Positions 15,994-25,620 are shown, numbered from the stretch's first letter. The stretch: 36,249 bases of DNA from Bacillus sp. AFS055030 (GCF_002574545.1 NZ_NUGT01000014.1:1-36249); one strand, 5' to 3'. Program-made: numbers and translations. Notes: a model not told the origin generated them from the letters alone.

Positions 15994-17325
15994 ATGGGTA
16001 AATCAATCAAAATTGCGACAATTGGTGGAGGTTCAAGTTATACTCCAGAGTTAGTAGAAGGTTTTATAAAACGGTACAATGAGCTTCCATTACGAGAACT
16101 ATGGCTTGTAGATGTAGAAGAAGGCAAAGAGAAATTAGAGATAGTTGGTCAATTAGCAAAACGGATGTTTCAAAAGGCAGGTCTTCCTGTAGAAGTTCAT
16201 TTGACACTGGATCGAAAAGAGGCACTTAAAGATGCTGACTTTGTTACAACTCAATTCCGTGTTGGTTTGTTAGATGCTAGGGCAAAGGATGAAAGAATTC
16301 CTTTAAAATATGGTGTACTTGGTCAAGAAACAAATGGACCTGGAGGGCTGTTTAAAGGTTTACGAACAATTCCAGTAATTTTAGATATCGTAAAAGATAT
16401 GAAGGAGCTTTGTCCAAATGCGTGGTTAGTCAATTTTACGAATCCTGCTGGTATGGTTACTGAGGCTGTACTACGTTACACCGACCATCGAAAAGTAGTA
16501 GGTTTATGTAATGTCCCAATTGGAATGGAAATGGGTATTGCCAAATTATTAAATGTTGAGCATTCTCGTGTAAGGATTGATTTTGCTGGTTTAAATCATA
16601 TGGTTTATGGATTAGATGTATTTGTAGACGGAGAAAGTGTTAAAGATCAAGTCATTGAATTATTAACGAATCCAACAAATTCTAGTTTTGTTAAGAATAT
16701 TCAAGGATATGGATGGGAACCTGAGTTTCTACGTGCTTTAAACGCATTACCTTGTCCATATCATAACTATTATTATAAAACTCGAGAAATGGTTGAAAAA
16801 GATATAAAAAATGCCGAAACTGTAGGGACGCGTGCTGAAGTTGTAAAAAAATTAGAAGATGATCTTTTTGAACTTTATAAAGATCCTAATCTATCAATCA
16901 AACCACCTCAATTAGAAAAAAGAGGTGGAGCTTATTACAGTGATGCAGCAGTTCGCTTAATTTCTTCTATTTATAATGATAAAGGTGATATTCAACCAGT
17001 TAATACGATGAATAATGGTTCGATTGCTAGTATGCCAAATGACTCAGCAGTAGAGGTCAGCTGTGTGATCACTAAGGATGGGCCAAAACCAATTGTAATG
17101 GGGGATCTACCGGTAGCTGTAAGAGGGCTCGTTCAACAAATCAAATCATTCGAAAGAGTAGCTTGCCAAGCAGCGGTAACAGGTGATTATGATTTGGCCA
17201 TTCTAGCGTTAACGATTAATCCATTAGTCGCATCAGACAAAGTTGCGAAAGAAATCGTTGATGAAATGCTAGAAGCCCATAAAAAATATTTACCTCAATT
17301 TTTTAAAGAGGTGAAAATTAAATGA
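15994..17325 (+). CDS. licH: GH4 6-phospho-beta-glucosidase / phospho-chitobiase
   Basis: NAD- and divalent-metal-dependent family 4 glycosidase of 443 residues that hydrolyses the 6-phosphorylated disaccharide delivered by the PTS. N-terminal dinucleotide-binding motif [25 protein letters not shown] near 147-153; metal-site CNVPIG with C172; GLNHMVYG with H202. The length is normal. AAAGGAGG lies 11 nt upstream. It matches LicH/CelF/ChbF by family. With chbG overlapping downstream, diacetylchitobiose-6-phosphate after monodeacetylation is a likely substrate, but cellobiose-6-phosphate is not excluded. Confidence 0.92.
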   Translation: MGKSIKIATIGGGSSYTPELVEGFIKRYNELPLRELWLVDVEEGKEKLEIVGQLAKRMFQKAGLPVEVHLTLDRKEALKDADFVTTQFRVGLLDARAKDERIPLKYGVLGQETNGPGGLFKGLRTIPVILDIVKDMKELCPNAWLVNFTNPAGMVTEAVLRYTDHRKVVGLCNVPIGMEMGIAKLLNVEHSRVRIDFAGLNHMVYGLDVFVDGESVKDQVIELLTNPTNSSFVKNIQGYGWEPEFLRALNALPCPYHNYYYKTREMVEKDIKNAETVGTRAEVVKKLEDDLFELYKDPNLSIKPPQLEKRGGAYYSDAAVRLISSIYNDKGDIQPVNTMNNGSIASMPNDSAVEVSCVITKDGPKPIVMGDLPVAVRGLVQQIKSFERVACQAAVTGDYDLAILALTINPLVASDKVAKEIVDEMLEAHKKYLPQFFKEVKIK

Positions 17326-18029
17326 TCAAACTAATTGTGAATGCAGACGATTTTGGTTATTCAAGGGGAATTAATTATGGAATAATTGATGCTCATAAAA
17401 ATGGAATTGTGAACTCAACTACGATGATGATGAATATGCCTGGTGCTAGTCATGCAGTAGAGCTAGCGAAAGAAAATCCTAGCCTTCAAGTAGGAATCCA
17501 TCTTGTTTTAACTTGTGGAAAGCCACTTTTACATGATGTTCCAACACTTGTAAATGGAAAAGGTAACTTTAAAAGTAGACATGAGTTCTTTGAAGATAAA
17601 AATATATCACTAGCTGAATTAGAAAGAGAATGGACTGCACAAATCGAAAAATTTTTAGAGTCGGGCTTAAAACCAACTCATTTTGATAGCCACCACCATG
17701 TTCATACCGTACCTGAGTTTTTACCAGTCGTACAGAAGTTAGCTCGAAAATATAATTTAAGTGCTAGACGCATTTCTGAAAATGCTTTAGAAGGAATCGT
17801 TCCTTTTACGGATGTTTTTCTACATGATTTCTATGGAGAAGGTGTGACGAAAGACTATTTTGAAAAGTTATTAACACGGGTTGAAGACGGTCAATCTGTT
17901 GAAGTCATGTGTCATCCTGGTTATCTTGATCACGAGATACTATACAATTCTTCTTATGCTAAAGATCGCGTTAAGGAGACGCAAATTTTATCTGCTGTAA
18001 AACTACCAAAAGAGATTGATTTATTATAG
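17322..18029 (+). CDS. chbG: ChbG/YdjC-type carbohydrate deacetylase
   Basis: Metal-dependent deacetylase of 235 residues. In E. coli ChbG removes one acetyl group from chitobiose-6-phosphate so that the GH4 enzyme and the operon inducer work. Motifs: [15 protein letters not shown] (D9-D10), GIHLVLT (H60) and [15 protein letters not shown] (H124-H128 cluster), all in the expected metal or catalytic positions. The ATG overlaps the GH4 stop (ATGA), indicating tight coupling. The pairing with GH4 and a cellobiose-type PTS is the main argument for chitobiose as substrate. A terminator follows. Confidence 0.9.
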   Translation: MIKLIVNADDFGYSRGINYGIIDAHKNGIVNSTTMMMNMPGASHAVELAKENPSLQVGIHLVLTCGKPLLHDVPTLVNGKGNFKSRHEFFEDKNISLAELEREWTAQIEKFLESGLKPTHFDSHHHVHTVPEFLPVVQKLARKYNLSARRISENALEGIVPFTDVFLHDFYGEGVTKDYFEKLLTRVEDGQSVEVMCHPGYLDHEILYNSSYAKDRVKETQILSAVKLPKEIDLL

Positions 18030-18045
18030 CGTAAATTAAGTTACT

Positions 18046-18080
18046 AGCATGGAGTCTGAAAATAGATTCTATGCTTTTTT
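18046..18080 (+). terminator. Terminator of the lic/chb operon
   Basis: AGCATGGAGTCT pairs with AGATTCTATGCT (two G-U pairs) around GAAAAT, followed by a T run. Confidence 0.8.
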
Positions 18081-18120
18081 GGTATATATAGTTAATTAGA
18101 ATTTTGGAAAAAAATATAAG

Positions 18121-18165
18121 ATGAAATAGGGGTAGTTTTACACTATAATGAATATTAATAATATT
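18121..18165 (+). promoter_or_regulatory. Promoter and candidate operator of the receptor gene
   Basis: A perfect TATAAT (18144-18149) has ATGAAA, a partial -35, at 17-bp spacing (18121-18126). AATATTAATAATATT (18151-18165), a 15-bp palindrome with one central base, covers the expected start site and could be an autoregulatory operator. AT-rich palindromes arise easily by chance, so the operator is tentative. Confidence 0.4.
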
Positions 18166-18190
18166 AAAATAATATTTAAGGAAAATACCT

Positions 18191-19450
18191 ATGAAAATTG
18201 GAAAAATTATTAATTACCATCGAAAAAAAAAAAAGATGACACAAGAGCAACTATGTGATGGAATTTGTTCAATTTCTCATTTAAGTAAGATTGAGAACAA
18301 CTCAAAAGAGGTTAATATCGAAACTTTAAACTTATTGTGTATGAAGTTAAGTATATCAGTTGAAGATGAAAAAAATAAAATTAATCATATTAAAATAAAA
18401 CTACAGGAATTCTACGACGCAATTGAACGACTGCATCATAAAAAAGCAAATACAATCTATCTAGAACTCACGAAATATAAGGAGTTTGTCCAATATACGG
18501 AATTGCTCTATTTATATGAATTATACATGTTAAGATATACTTTGTTTTTAAATCAAGTTGATCTAGCAGAGCAATTGATTGAAAAAATAGGTCAAAATAC
18601 GAAGATGTTTTCTGAGTTTGAACGATTTGTTTGGAATGTATTAAATGCAATTTTTAATCATAAACGGAATAATTTTATTAAAGCTTTAGATTTATTAGAA
18701 GAAGTAAAAGATTTAAGGAAACAGTATCGAGATGAAATAACCGAATATTATTATTTAAAATCGTTAATGCATTGTCGATTAGGACAATCTGCATTAGCAA
18801 TCTATTTCGGTAATAAAGCGCTAGAAGTTTTTAAAAAAAGGAATAATATTATTAGAATGTTAGATGTGAAAACAATATTATCAATCCATTTAACTGAAAC
18901 TGGTGAATATGAAAGAGCAGAAAATTTATTAAAAGAAATATTAGATGATGCAGAATTAATTCAAAATACAACAATAGAAGAAATGGCTTGGCATAATTTA
19001 GGTTTCTTATATGGTACTCAAAATATTTCAGAAAAAGCGTTGGAGTGTTATTATAAATCACTTGCATTAATAGAGAAATATACTGAGAGTTATTACCTTA
19101 CATTAGGAAATATTGCGACTCATTTGCTAAAGCTACAAAAAAATGAACAAGTTGTGAGTATGCTAGAAAAAGAATTAGCGTCATTCGAGGATACATCAAA
19201 ATTAGAATATGTAAAATTACGAGTTTTATATTTTGAAGCAAAAAACGAAGAGAAGGCACTAATCCGTTATTTAATGGCAGACGGGTTACCAATTATGGAG
19301 AAACACGGTAATCGAATGAAGGTTTATGAATACAGTGAACGAATTGCAGAATATTACCAAAAACAAGGCGACCCACTTTTAGCTAATAAGTATTTACAAA
19401 TCAGTTTACATCAAATGAAGAAGACACATAATACAGGAGTTCTTAGATGA
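18191..19450 (+). CDS. RNPP-type quorum-sensing regulator (HTH plus TPR; NprR/PlcR-like)
   Basis: 419-residue cytosolic receptor-regulator. Residues about 4-60 form an XRE-type helix-turn-helix (KIINYHRKKKKMTQEQL, then ISHLSKIENNSKEVNIETL). Residues about 75-415 are helical repeats of TPR type, for example ALAIYFGNKALEVFKKRNNI and EKALECYYKSLALIEKYTES. This layout and length match the Rap/NprR/PlcR/PrgX (RNPP) family, which bind re-imported oligopeptides in the TPR groove. The stop codon overlaps, as ATGA, the start of a 50-codon secreted-peptide gene, the hallmark of receptor/pheromone pairs. It is closest in layout and size to NprR, but I cannot prove orthology. Whether it activates or represses, and which genes, is not visible. 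Confidence 0.85.
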   Translation: MKIGKIINYHRKKKKMTQEQLCDGICSISHLSKIENNSKEVNIETLNLLCMKLSISVEDEKNKINHIKIKLQEFYDAIERLHHKKANTIYLELTKYKEFVQYTELLYLYELYMLRYTLFLNQVDLAEQLIEKIGQNTKMFSEFERFVWNVLNAIFNHKRNNFIKALDLLEEVKDLRKQYRDEITEYYYLKSLMHCRLGQSALAIYFGNKALEVFKKRNNIIRMLDVKTILSIHLTETGEYERAENLLKEILDDAELIQNTTIEEMAWHNLGFLYGTQNISEKALECYYKSLALIEKYTESYYLTLGNIATHLLKLQKNEQVVSMLEKELASFEDTSKLEYVKLRVLYFEAKNEEKALIRYLMADGLPIMEKHGNRMKVYEYSERIAEYYQKQGDPLLANKYLQISLHQMKKTHNTGVLR

Positions 19451-19599
19451 AAAAAAAAATTAAACTTATCACACTTTCCCTAGTCATCACAATGCTGGTG
19501 AATGTAGGAATAAATACTAATCAAAATCATCATTCGCCAAAAAATGATATTTACGCATCCAATAAAAAGGAAGATGATCCAAAACCTCCAGGAAGTTGA
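19447..19599 (+). CDS. Signalling-peptide precursor (NprX/PapR/Phr-like)
   Basis: A 50-codon gene overlapping the receptor stop by ATGA, with its own AGGAG at 19435-19439 spaced 7 nt. The product begins MKKKIKLITLSLVITMLVNV (basic N-terminus, then a hydrophobic core: a Sec signal), continues through a polar stretch to NDIYA, and ends SNKKEDDPKPPGS. IYA-S is a plausible signal-peptidase site. By analogy with NprX, PapR and Phr peptides the last five to eight residues (for example DPKPPGS) would be the mature signal, re-imported through an oligopeptide permease to bind the receptor. Size, position, signal sequence and terminal peptide all fit; the exact mature form is a guess. Confidence 0.75.
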   Translation: MKKKIKLITLSLVITMLVNVGINTNQNHHSPKNDIYASNKKEDDPKPPGS

Positions 19600-19616
19600 T
19601 GGGTGGATTTCTAACC

Positions 19617-19656
19617 AAAAAGGGATATCTCAAAAAACGAGATATCCTTTTTTTTT
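19617..19656. terminator. Bidirectional terminator between the peptide gene and the RND gene
   Basis: GGATATCTC (19623-19631) pairs with GAGATATCC (19639-19647), with A runs before and T runs after. It serves the receptor-peptide operon on the plus strand and the convergent RND gene on the minus strand. Confidence 0.85.
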
Positions 19657-22600
19657 ATAAACTTACTGGCTTACTAGTATCTTGCTGTCTACGTTGTTTT
19701 CTAGATTTTCTAAAATAAAGTAACTCATAAATAACAGGGATGACAATTAAGGTTAATAATGTTGAAACTGTTAATCCGCCAATTACTACAACAGCAAGAC
19801 TTTGGGATACAAGGCTACCGGTTTCGGCTTTTTTGAATAGTAATGGTAGCATTGCGCAAATTGTAGCAACGGCCGTCATAAGAATTGGTCGAATTCGGGT
19901 TACTGCAGCATCGATAATTGCTTCACGAAGAATCATTTGTTTTTCTTTTTGTTTTACACGATCTAGTAATACGATTGCGTTTGTTACAACAATTCCGATG
20001 AGCATCAGTGCTCCTAAAAGTGCTGTTGGTTCAACGGATATACGACTGATCATTAATCCAAGCACTGCTCCAATCGCCGCTAAAGGTAAAGAACATAGTA
20101 TAGCAATTGGTGCACGGAATGTTTTAAATGTAATAATCATGATTAAGAAAACTAATCCGATTGAGACAAGCATGATCATATATAAATCTGAGAAATCTTG
20201 TGATTGTTGTGCAAGGGCACCACCAATATAAACATTCACACCATCTGCAATTTTCATGCCTTTTGATTTTGTATCTCCAAAAATAACTTTATTCAAATCT
20301 GCATTAATTTTTGAAAGCTTATCTGGTTTTACTTCAGCAGATATACTTAAATAAGGATCGCCATCTTTATGATATAGATTAGTAGATTTTTCTTCTACTT
20401 TTAGTGTAGCTACTGATGATACTGGAATCATTCCAGTTTTCGTCATAATCGGTACTAATTTTATATCCTCAGGCGTTTTAGGTTCTAATATTGGTTCAAG
20501 ATAAACATCAGTCGGTTGTTGATCAATTGTAACTGTTCCAAGTGGAGTTCGATTTAACATAACAAATAATTGTTGAGATAGTTGCTCAGTGTTACTTTTT
20601 GAAGGGTCAACTTCTAATGAATAAACAGTTTTTTTATCTTCCTCATTTGTTGTAACCTTTTTAACTCCATCAATCGTTTTAATTTTATTTTTAATCTCAC
20701 TTGCAGTAGTCTCTAAATCATTTAAATTATTTCCAACAACGTCAATTGTAATTTGAGTTTTAGAACCTCCAAATAAACTAGATGCCATTGTACTTAATTC
20801 TGCATCGGCATAGTTAGTTTTTTGTGAATTAATTTTTTTTACAACTTGATCAGTCAGTTTTTTATCATTTAATGTAATTAAATAGATTGCTTGCGTAGAA
20901 GAGCGGACATCCCCATATTTTGCGGCATCAGCTGTACTTCCTAATTGAGTGTAAACACCTTTTATACCTTTTTGTTTAAGAATATACTTTTCTAGTTTAA
21001 GGGTGTTTTGTTTTACTTTTTCTACTGGTGTATCACTTGGATACGTTAAAGTCGTTTGAACAAAGTCTGAAGAAGATTGATCTGTTGCACCTTTTGGCAT
21101 AGCGAAATAAGTACCTATTGAGCCGACGAATAATAAAAATGAAACGACTACTATTACCCATTTATGGTTCAATGACCATGTAAGAACTTTTTTATATCGT
21201 ACTGAAGGATTGTGAGCTTTTAATTTAGCCTTTTTAAGGAAGAATGCACTTAATAATGGAACGACCGTTAATGCGACAAATAATGAAGCTAATAAAGAGT
21301 AAGTTATGGTTAAAGCAAATGGTAGCATGAAATCTTTAAGCCCTGTGCTAATCATTCCAATTGGTAAAAATACAGCAACAGTTGTTAAAGTAGAGGCTGT
21401 GATTGCACTACCGACTTCTTTCGTAGCGTCAATAATCATTTGAACTGAAAACTTCTCTGATTGAGTTTTTCTAAAAATATTCTCAATAACGACGATACTA
21501 TCATCAACTAATCGTCCAACTGCTACAGCTACTCCACCGAGTGTTAAAACATTGAGTGTAATGCCAGACTCAGCAAGTAAAAATAATGTTAAACAGAGCG
21601 ATAGCGGAATTGAAACAATGGTAATTAGTGTTGAACGTACATTTCTTAAGAATAACATGATGACGATCGTAGCGAATAATGCACCGAGTAAAACTTCCTT
21701 AATCATTGCATGTACAGAAGTTTTCACCATATCTGATGTTGCGACCATGACATCTGCATTCATATTTTTATATTTTTTATTTAAGTGTTTAGTAGCTTCT
21801 CTAACATCTTTAGTAATACTAACTGCATTGGAATTACGGTCCTTCGTGACAATTAATAATAATCCGTCTTTTCCGTTGATTCTTGTTAGGTTGTTTGTTG
21901 GCTTTTTTACTTCAACAGTTGCAATATCAGCTAATTTAACTTGATCAGCGACCATAAGATTCTTTACTTTGTCTATCTGATCTAAATTCCCAACAACTTT
22001 TATATTACTAGTTTTATCATTTATTATTCCTTCACCAACTGAAACTGCGGCATTTTGGCCTCGAATAATTCCCATGATCGTTTCTAATGATACTTTATTC
22101 TGCGCAAGCTTCGCATTATCGATTTTTACAGAAACAAAAGATTTTTCTGTACCGTACGTTTGAACGTCAGCTACGCCTTTTATGTCTTTGAAAGTTGGAA
22201 TTACTTTTTTGTTTGCAAACTCAATATTATTTGGACTTAATCCATCTTCGAAAGTGATTGCAACATCTGCGATTGGGATCATGGAAGTGTTTAATTGTAC
22301 AATTGTAGGTTTACTAACAGTTTGAGGTAGAGTGATATTATTTAAAGATTCTTGTACTTCTTGTTTAGCGTCTTTCATATTTGTTCCTGATTCATAATAA
22401 ACATCAATTTTTGAAAAACCATTGCTTGTGCTTGAATAAATATGACTTTTACCTTTCACACCAGAGACCGCACTTTCAATAGGAGTTGTTACTTGTTCCT
22501 CCATTGTTTTCGAATCAGTACCATGGCCCATAACAATGACAGATACAATTGGTTGGTCAGCAGCAGGTAGGAATTCCATTGGAAGCTTTTTATAACTTAA

Positions 22601-22681
22601 GACCCCAATCAATAAAATGAGAATTGATAAAAAGGTAATGGCGGCTTTATTATTAAAGGCCCATTTTGTAAACCACGACAT
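19655..22681 (-). CDS. RND-family efflux permease (SwrC/AcrB-like)
   Basis: 1008-residue proton-driven exporter of the RND superfamily. The N-terminus WFTKWAFNNKAAITFLSILI starts helix 1. Two large extracytoplasmic loops follow helices 1 and 7, giving about twelve helices in all. Helix 4 carries VAVGRLVDDSIVVIENIF, with the Asp pair for proton relay. The C-terminal half repeats the pattern (LMISRISVEPTALLGALMLI, then IVVTNAIVLLDRVKQKEKQ). The ATG follows AAAGGAGG. There is no membrane-fusion or outer-membrane partner nearby, as expected in a Gram-positive. SwrC of Bacillus subtilis (surfactin export) is the best-known relative; the substrate here is unknown. Confidence 0.9.
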   Translation of the reverse strand: MSWFTKWAFNNKAAITFLSILILLIGVLSYKKLPMEFLPAADQPIVSVIVMGHGTDSKTMEEQVTTPIESAVSGVKGKSHIYSSTSNGFSKIDVYYESGTNMKDAKQEVQESLNNITLPQTVSKPTIVQLNTSMIPIADVAITFEDGLSPNNIEFANKKVIPTFKDIKGVADVQTYGTEKSFVSVKIDNAKLAQNKVSLETIMGIIRGQNAAVSVGEGIINDKTSNIKVVGNLDQIDKVKNLMVADQVKLADIATVEVKKPTNNLTRINGKDGLLLIVTKDRNSNAVSITKDVREATKHLNKKYKNMNADVMVATSDMVKTSVHAMIKEVLLGALFATIVIMLFLRNVRSTLITIVSIPLSLCLTLFLLAESGITLNVLTLGGVAVAVGRLVDDSIVVIENIFRKTQSEKFSVQMIIDATKEVGSAITASTLTTVAVFLPIGMISTGLKDFMLPFALTITYSLLASLFVALTVVPLLSAFFLKKAKLKAHNPSVRYKKVLTWSLNHKWVIVVVSFLLFVGSIGTYFAMPKGATDQSSSDFVQTTLTYPSDTPVEKVKQNTLKLEKYILKQKGIKGVYTQLGSTADAAKYGDVRSSTQAIYLITLNDKKLTDQVVKKINSQKTNYADAELSTMASSLFGGSKTQITIDVVGNNLNDLETTASEIKNKIKTIDGVKKVTTNEEDKKTVYSLEVDPSKSNTEQLSQQLFVMLNRTPLGTVTIDQQPTDVYLEPILEPKTPEDIKLVPIMTKTGMIPVSSVATLKVEEKSTNLYHKDGDPYLSISAEVKPDKLSKINADLNKVIFGDTKSKGMKIADGVNVYIGGALAQQSQDFSDLYMIMLVSIGLVFLIMIITFKTFRAPIAILCSLPLAAIGAVLGLMISRISVEPTALLGALMLIGIVVTNAIVLLDRVKQKEKQMILREAIIDAAVTRIRPILMTAVATICAMLPLLFKKAETGSLVSQSLAVVVIGGLTVSTLLTLIVIPVIYELLYFRKSRKQRRQQDTSKPVSL

Positions 22682-23009
22682 TCAAGTTATCCTCCTTTAT
22701 GGTAAAAATATCCAGTGATACACAAGTTGAATCGTAACATACTCATCTTGAAAATAAAATACATTTTATTTGGAATTTACAAAATATTTAAAAGCACAAT
22801 TCGACATCTGTTAATGAGATCAATTAATCAGTGCACTTTATTAAAATATGAGACAATTTACCTTTTATACTTGTTTAATGAAATTCAGTTTTGTGTTAGT
22901 TTCTTTTGTTAGTTGGAAAATTCAGAAATAATAGCACACTTAAATTACATGTGTTAAGGTATTAACATCTAACAAACTAGAAATTCAATAAAACTCGAGG
23001 TGTTGTATT
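22682..23009. promoter_or_regulatory. Divergent intergenic region between the RND and ABC exporter genes
   Basis: AT-rich, with no convincing gene. On the plus strand TTGTTA (22906-22911), 17 bp, TAATAG (22929-22934) is a moderate promoter for the ABC gene. On the minus strand a TTGTAA-17-TTTTAT candidate faces the RND gene. An open frame at 22715-22912 has no ribosome site and looks non-coding. Confidence 0.35.
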
Positions 23010-24722
23010 TTGATTAAACGTTTTTTTAGTTATTATCGCCCGCACAAAAAGCTATTTTATATAGACTTTTTCTGTGCAATATTAGTAGGATTAATGGAAC
23101 TTGGATTTCCTTTAGCAGTATCTTGGTTTATTGATCAACTGTTGCCTGAAGGGAATTGGAGCAAAATTATCTCAATCAGTATCGGACTTTTATTACTTTA
23201 TTTGATCAGCTCTGGTATGCAGTTTGTTGTGAATTATTGGGGACATAAACTTGGTATTAATATTGAGACGGATATGCGTCGTGAGTTATTTAATCATGTA
23301 CAACGTCAATCTTTTCGTTTCTTTGATAATACGAAGACTGGTCATATAATGAGTCGTATCACAAATGATTTAATGGATATTGGGGAATTAGCGCACCATG
23401 GTCCAGAGGATTTATTTATTGCAATTATGACCTTCATCGGGGCATTTTGGATTATGCTAGCCATTAATGTGAAGCTTGCATTAGTAGCAATCATAATCGT
23501 TCCTTTTTTAGTTTGGTTAATCTCATACTCAAACATGAAAATGAATAATGCATGGAGTAAAATGTATGGAAACATTGCCAATGTAAATGCGCAAGTTGAA
23601 GATAGTGTTTCAGGCGTAAGAGTAGTTCAATCGTTTACTAACGAAGAATATGAAATGAAACGATTTAATAAAAATAACCAATACTTCCGTAAAACAAAAC
23701 TAAAAGCTTATAAAGTCATGAGCATGAATTTACTAGGAATCTATGTATCTACTCGATTAATGACGCTTGTTATTCTCGTTTTTGGAGCTTGGTTAAGTTA
23801 TACGAAAATTTTATCATACGGAGAATTAGTAGCGTTTATTTTATATTTAAACATTTTATTTAAACCGATTGATAAGATTAGTGCTTTACTTGAATTATAT
23901 CCAAAAGGTATGGCGGGCTTTAAACGTTTTACTGAATTAATTGATAATGAGCCAGATATTGTAAATACGCCTGATGCAATTGAAGTAGTTAATTTAAGAG
24001 GGGATATTAAGTTCAAAAATGTTTCGTTCGGTTACGAAAACAAACGTAGAATCTTAAATGATCTATCCTTCTCTATTGAGGCCGGTAAAACAATTGCCTT
24101 TGTAGGACCTTCAGGAGCTGGGAAAACAACAATTTGCTCATTAATTCCAAGATTTTATGATGTCCTAAACGGAGCGATCACAATCGATGGAATTGATATT
24201 CGAAACATGACGAAAGAATCGTTGCGATCAAATATTGGAATCGTACAACAAGATGTCTTCTTATTTACAGGTACATTGAAAGAAAATATAGCTTACGGTA
24301 AGTTAAATGCAACAGATGAAGAAATAGAAGAAGCAGCCAGAAAAGCCCACTTAACTGATTTAATTGCTTCATTGCCTGATGGTTACGAAACTCAAATTGG
24401 CGAAAGAGGATTAAAGCTTTCTGGGGGACAAAAACAACGATTAGCAATTGCTAGAATGTTTTTGAAAAATCCACCAATCCTAATACTGGACGAGGCTACT
24501 TCGGCATTAGATACAGAGACAGAAGCAATTATTCAAGAGGCATTAAATGATTTATCAAAGGACCGAACAACATTAGTGATTGCCCATCGATTAGGCACAA
24601 TTAAAAAAGCAGATCGAATTTTAGTTATTACGGAAGAAGGAATTGCTGAAGATGGTACGCACACAGAATTACTATCTCAGGAAGATGGAATTTTTGCTAG
24701 ACTGCATGCTCATCAAATTTAA
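23010..24722 (+). CDS. ABC exporter, fused permease and ATPase (half-transporter)
   Basis: 570-residue type-IV ABC exporter half-molecule. Six membrane helices lie in residues about 15-290. The nucleotide-binding domain covers about 330-565, with Walker A GPSGAGKT (366-373), Q loop IVQQDVF (411-417), signature LSGGQ (470-474), Walker B ILILDE (490-495) and H loop IAHRLG. It must dimerise; no second half-transporter gene is adjacent, so a homodimer is likely. The start is TTG with AGGTG upstream (22998-23003), making residue 2 Ile in MIKRFFSYYRPHKK. It is followed after 31 nt by a methyltransferase gene. The substrate (lipid or drug) is unknown. Confidence 0.9.
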   Translation: MIKRFFSYYRPHKKLFYIDFFCAILVGLMELGFPLAVSWFIDQLLPEGNWSKIISISIGLLLLYLISSGMQFVVNYWGHKLGINIETDMRRELFNHVQRQSFRFFDNTKTGHIMSRITNDLMDIGELAHHGPEDLFIAIMTFIGAFWIMLAINVKLALVAIIIVPFLVWLISYSNMKMNNAWSKMYGNIANVNAQVEDSVSGVRVVQSFTNEEYEMKRFNKNNQYFRKTKLKAYKVMSMNLLGIYVSTRLMTLVILVFGAWLSYTKILSYGELVAFILYLNILFKPIDKISALLELYPKGMAGFKRFTELIDNEPDIVNTPDAIEVVNLRGDIKFKNVSFGYENKRRILNDLSFSIEAGKTIAFVGPSGAGKTTICSLIPRFYDVLNGAITIDGIDIRNMTKESLRSNIGIVQQDVFLFTGTLKENIAYGKLNATDEEIEEAARKAHLTDLIASLPDGYETQIGERGLKLSGGQKQRLAIARMFLKNPPILILDEATSALDTETEAIIQEALNDLSKDRTTLVIAHRLGTIKKADRILVITEEGIAEDGTHTELLSQEDGIFARLHAHQI

Positions 24723-24753
24723 CGAAAAAACATTTTATAGAAGGTGTTTTAAA

Positions 24754-25503
24754 TTGATTGAAAATTTTACAGGTAAGGCAGATCTATATTCGAATTTTCG
24801 TCCAAGCTATCCGAACGAATATATCCATTATTTGCTTTCAAGAAATCATTTAGGACCAAAAAGTGTTGTTGCAGACATTGGATCAGGTACGGGTATTTTA
24901 ACGGAGCAATTACTTGAAAAAAGGTTAACTGTTTTAGCAATCGAACCAAATGATGACATGCGAGGGATCGCTGAGAAGACTTTAAAGGTATATGATCAAT
25001 ATAAGTCAATTAATGCAACAGCTGAACATACTTCTTTAAAAAATAATAGTGTTGATTTAATAACAGTAGCACAAGCATTCCATTGGTTTGATAAAGAAAA
25101 GTTCCGATTAGAATGTAAACGGATTTTAAAAAAGAATGGAAAAGTATCGCTAGTTTGGAATAGTAAAGATTTATTGAATCCATTAATGATTGAATTGCAG
25201 GAGATTTGCAAAGAAACTTGTCCTAAGTTTAAAGGATTTAGTGGTGGAATAGAAGATACGCCCGAAATGTATAACCAATTTTTTAAAAACGGGATTTATG
25301 AAACGATGATTTATAAAAATGATTTGGAAATGGATTTAGAAGGATTTTTAGGTAGAAACTTATCTTCTTCTTTTTCTCCATTAAGCGGTGAAAAAGAATT
25401 TGAGCCATATCGAACTGCACTGACAAATTTATTTTATAAATACAGTTTAAATGGGAAAATCATTTATCCTTATATTACTAAAAGTTATTTAGGTTTTGTG
25501 TAG
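24754..25503 (+). CDS. Class I SAM-dependent methyltransferase
   Basis: 249-residue methyltransferase of the UbiE/Methyltransf_11 type. Motif I VVADIGSGTGILTEQLL binds SAM; the acidic end of strand 2 is in VLAIEPND; NSVDLITVAQAFHWFD is motif post-I/II; KRILKKNGKVSLVWNSK is the motif III area. The frame stays open upstream to 24643, inside the ABC gene, but TTG at 24754, 8 nt after AGAAGGTG (24739-24745), gives the natural N-terminus MIENFTGKADLYSNFRPSYP typical of this group. It lies 31 nt after the ABC exporter, so co-transcription is likely. The substrate is unknown. Confidence 0.87.
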   Translation: MIENFTGKADLYSNFRPSYPNEYIHYLLSRNHLGPKSVVADIGSGTGILTEQLLEKRLTVLAIEPNDDMRGIAEKTLKVYDQYKSINATAEHTSLKNNSVDLITVAQAFHWFDKEKFRLECKRILKKNGKVSLVWNSKDLLNPLMIELQEICKETCPKFKGFSGGIEDTPEMYNQFFKNGIYETMIYKNDLEMDLEGFLGRNLSSSFSPLSGEKEFEPYRTALTNLFYKYSLNGKIIYPYITKSYLGFV

Positions 25504-25506
25504 ATA

Positions 25507-25550
25507 AGAAGAGTGGGGCAACGTATGTTTTTTTGCGTTGCCTCTTTATT
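25507..25550 (+). terminator. Terminator after the methyltransferase gene
   Basis: GGCAACG (25517-25523) pairs with CGTTGCC (25536-25542), with AAGAG and CTCTTT extending the stem, followed by a T-rich end. Confidence 0.7.
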
Positions 25551-25620
25551 ATTCATTTTGTGATATTTAAAGATTGAATGTATATTTAAAGGGAAAGTCA
25601 TTAAGATTAGGAGATCAATC

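Noticed and set aside
19740-20231. Open frame of 163 codons on the plus strand inside the RND gene
   Set aside because: It lies antisense to strongly conserved RND sequence, is rich in Ile/Thr/Ser as expected for a reversed hydrophobic gene, and has no ribosome site. The same applies to 21552-21944.
22715-22912. 65-codon open frame between the RND and ABC genes
   Set aside because: AT-rich, no ribosome site, and it lies where divergent promoters are expected.
24643-24753. Upstream extension of the methyltransferase gene
   Set aside because: It overlaps the end of the ABC exporter in another frame; TTG at 24754 has a proper ribosome site and gives the natural family N-terminus.
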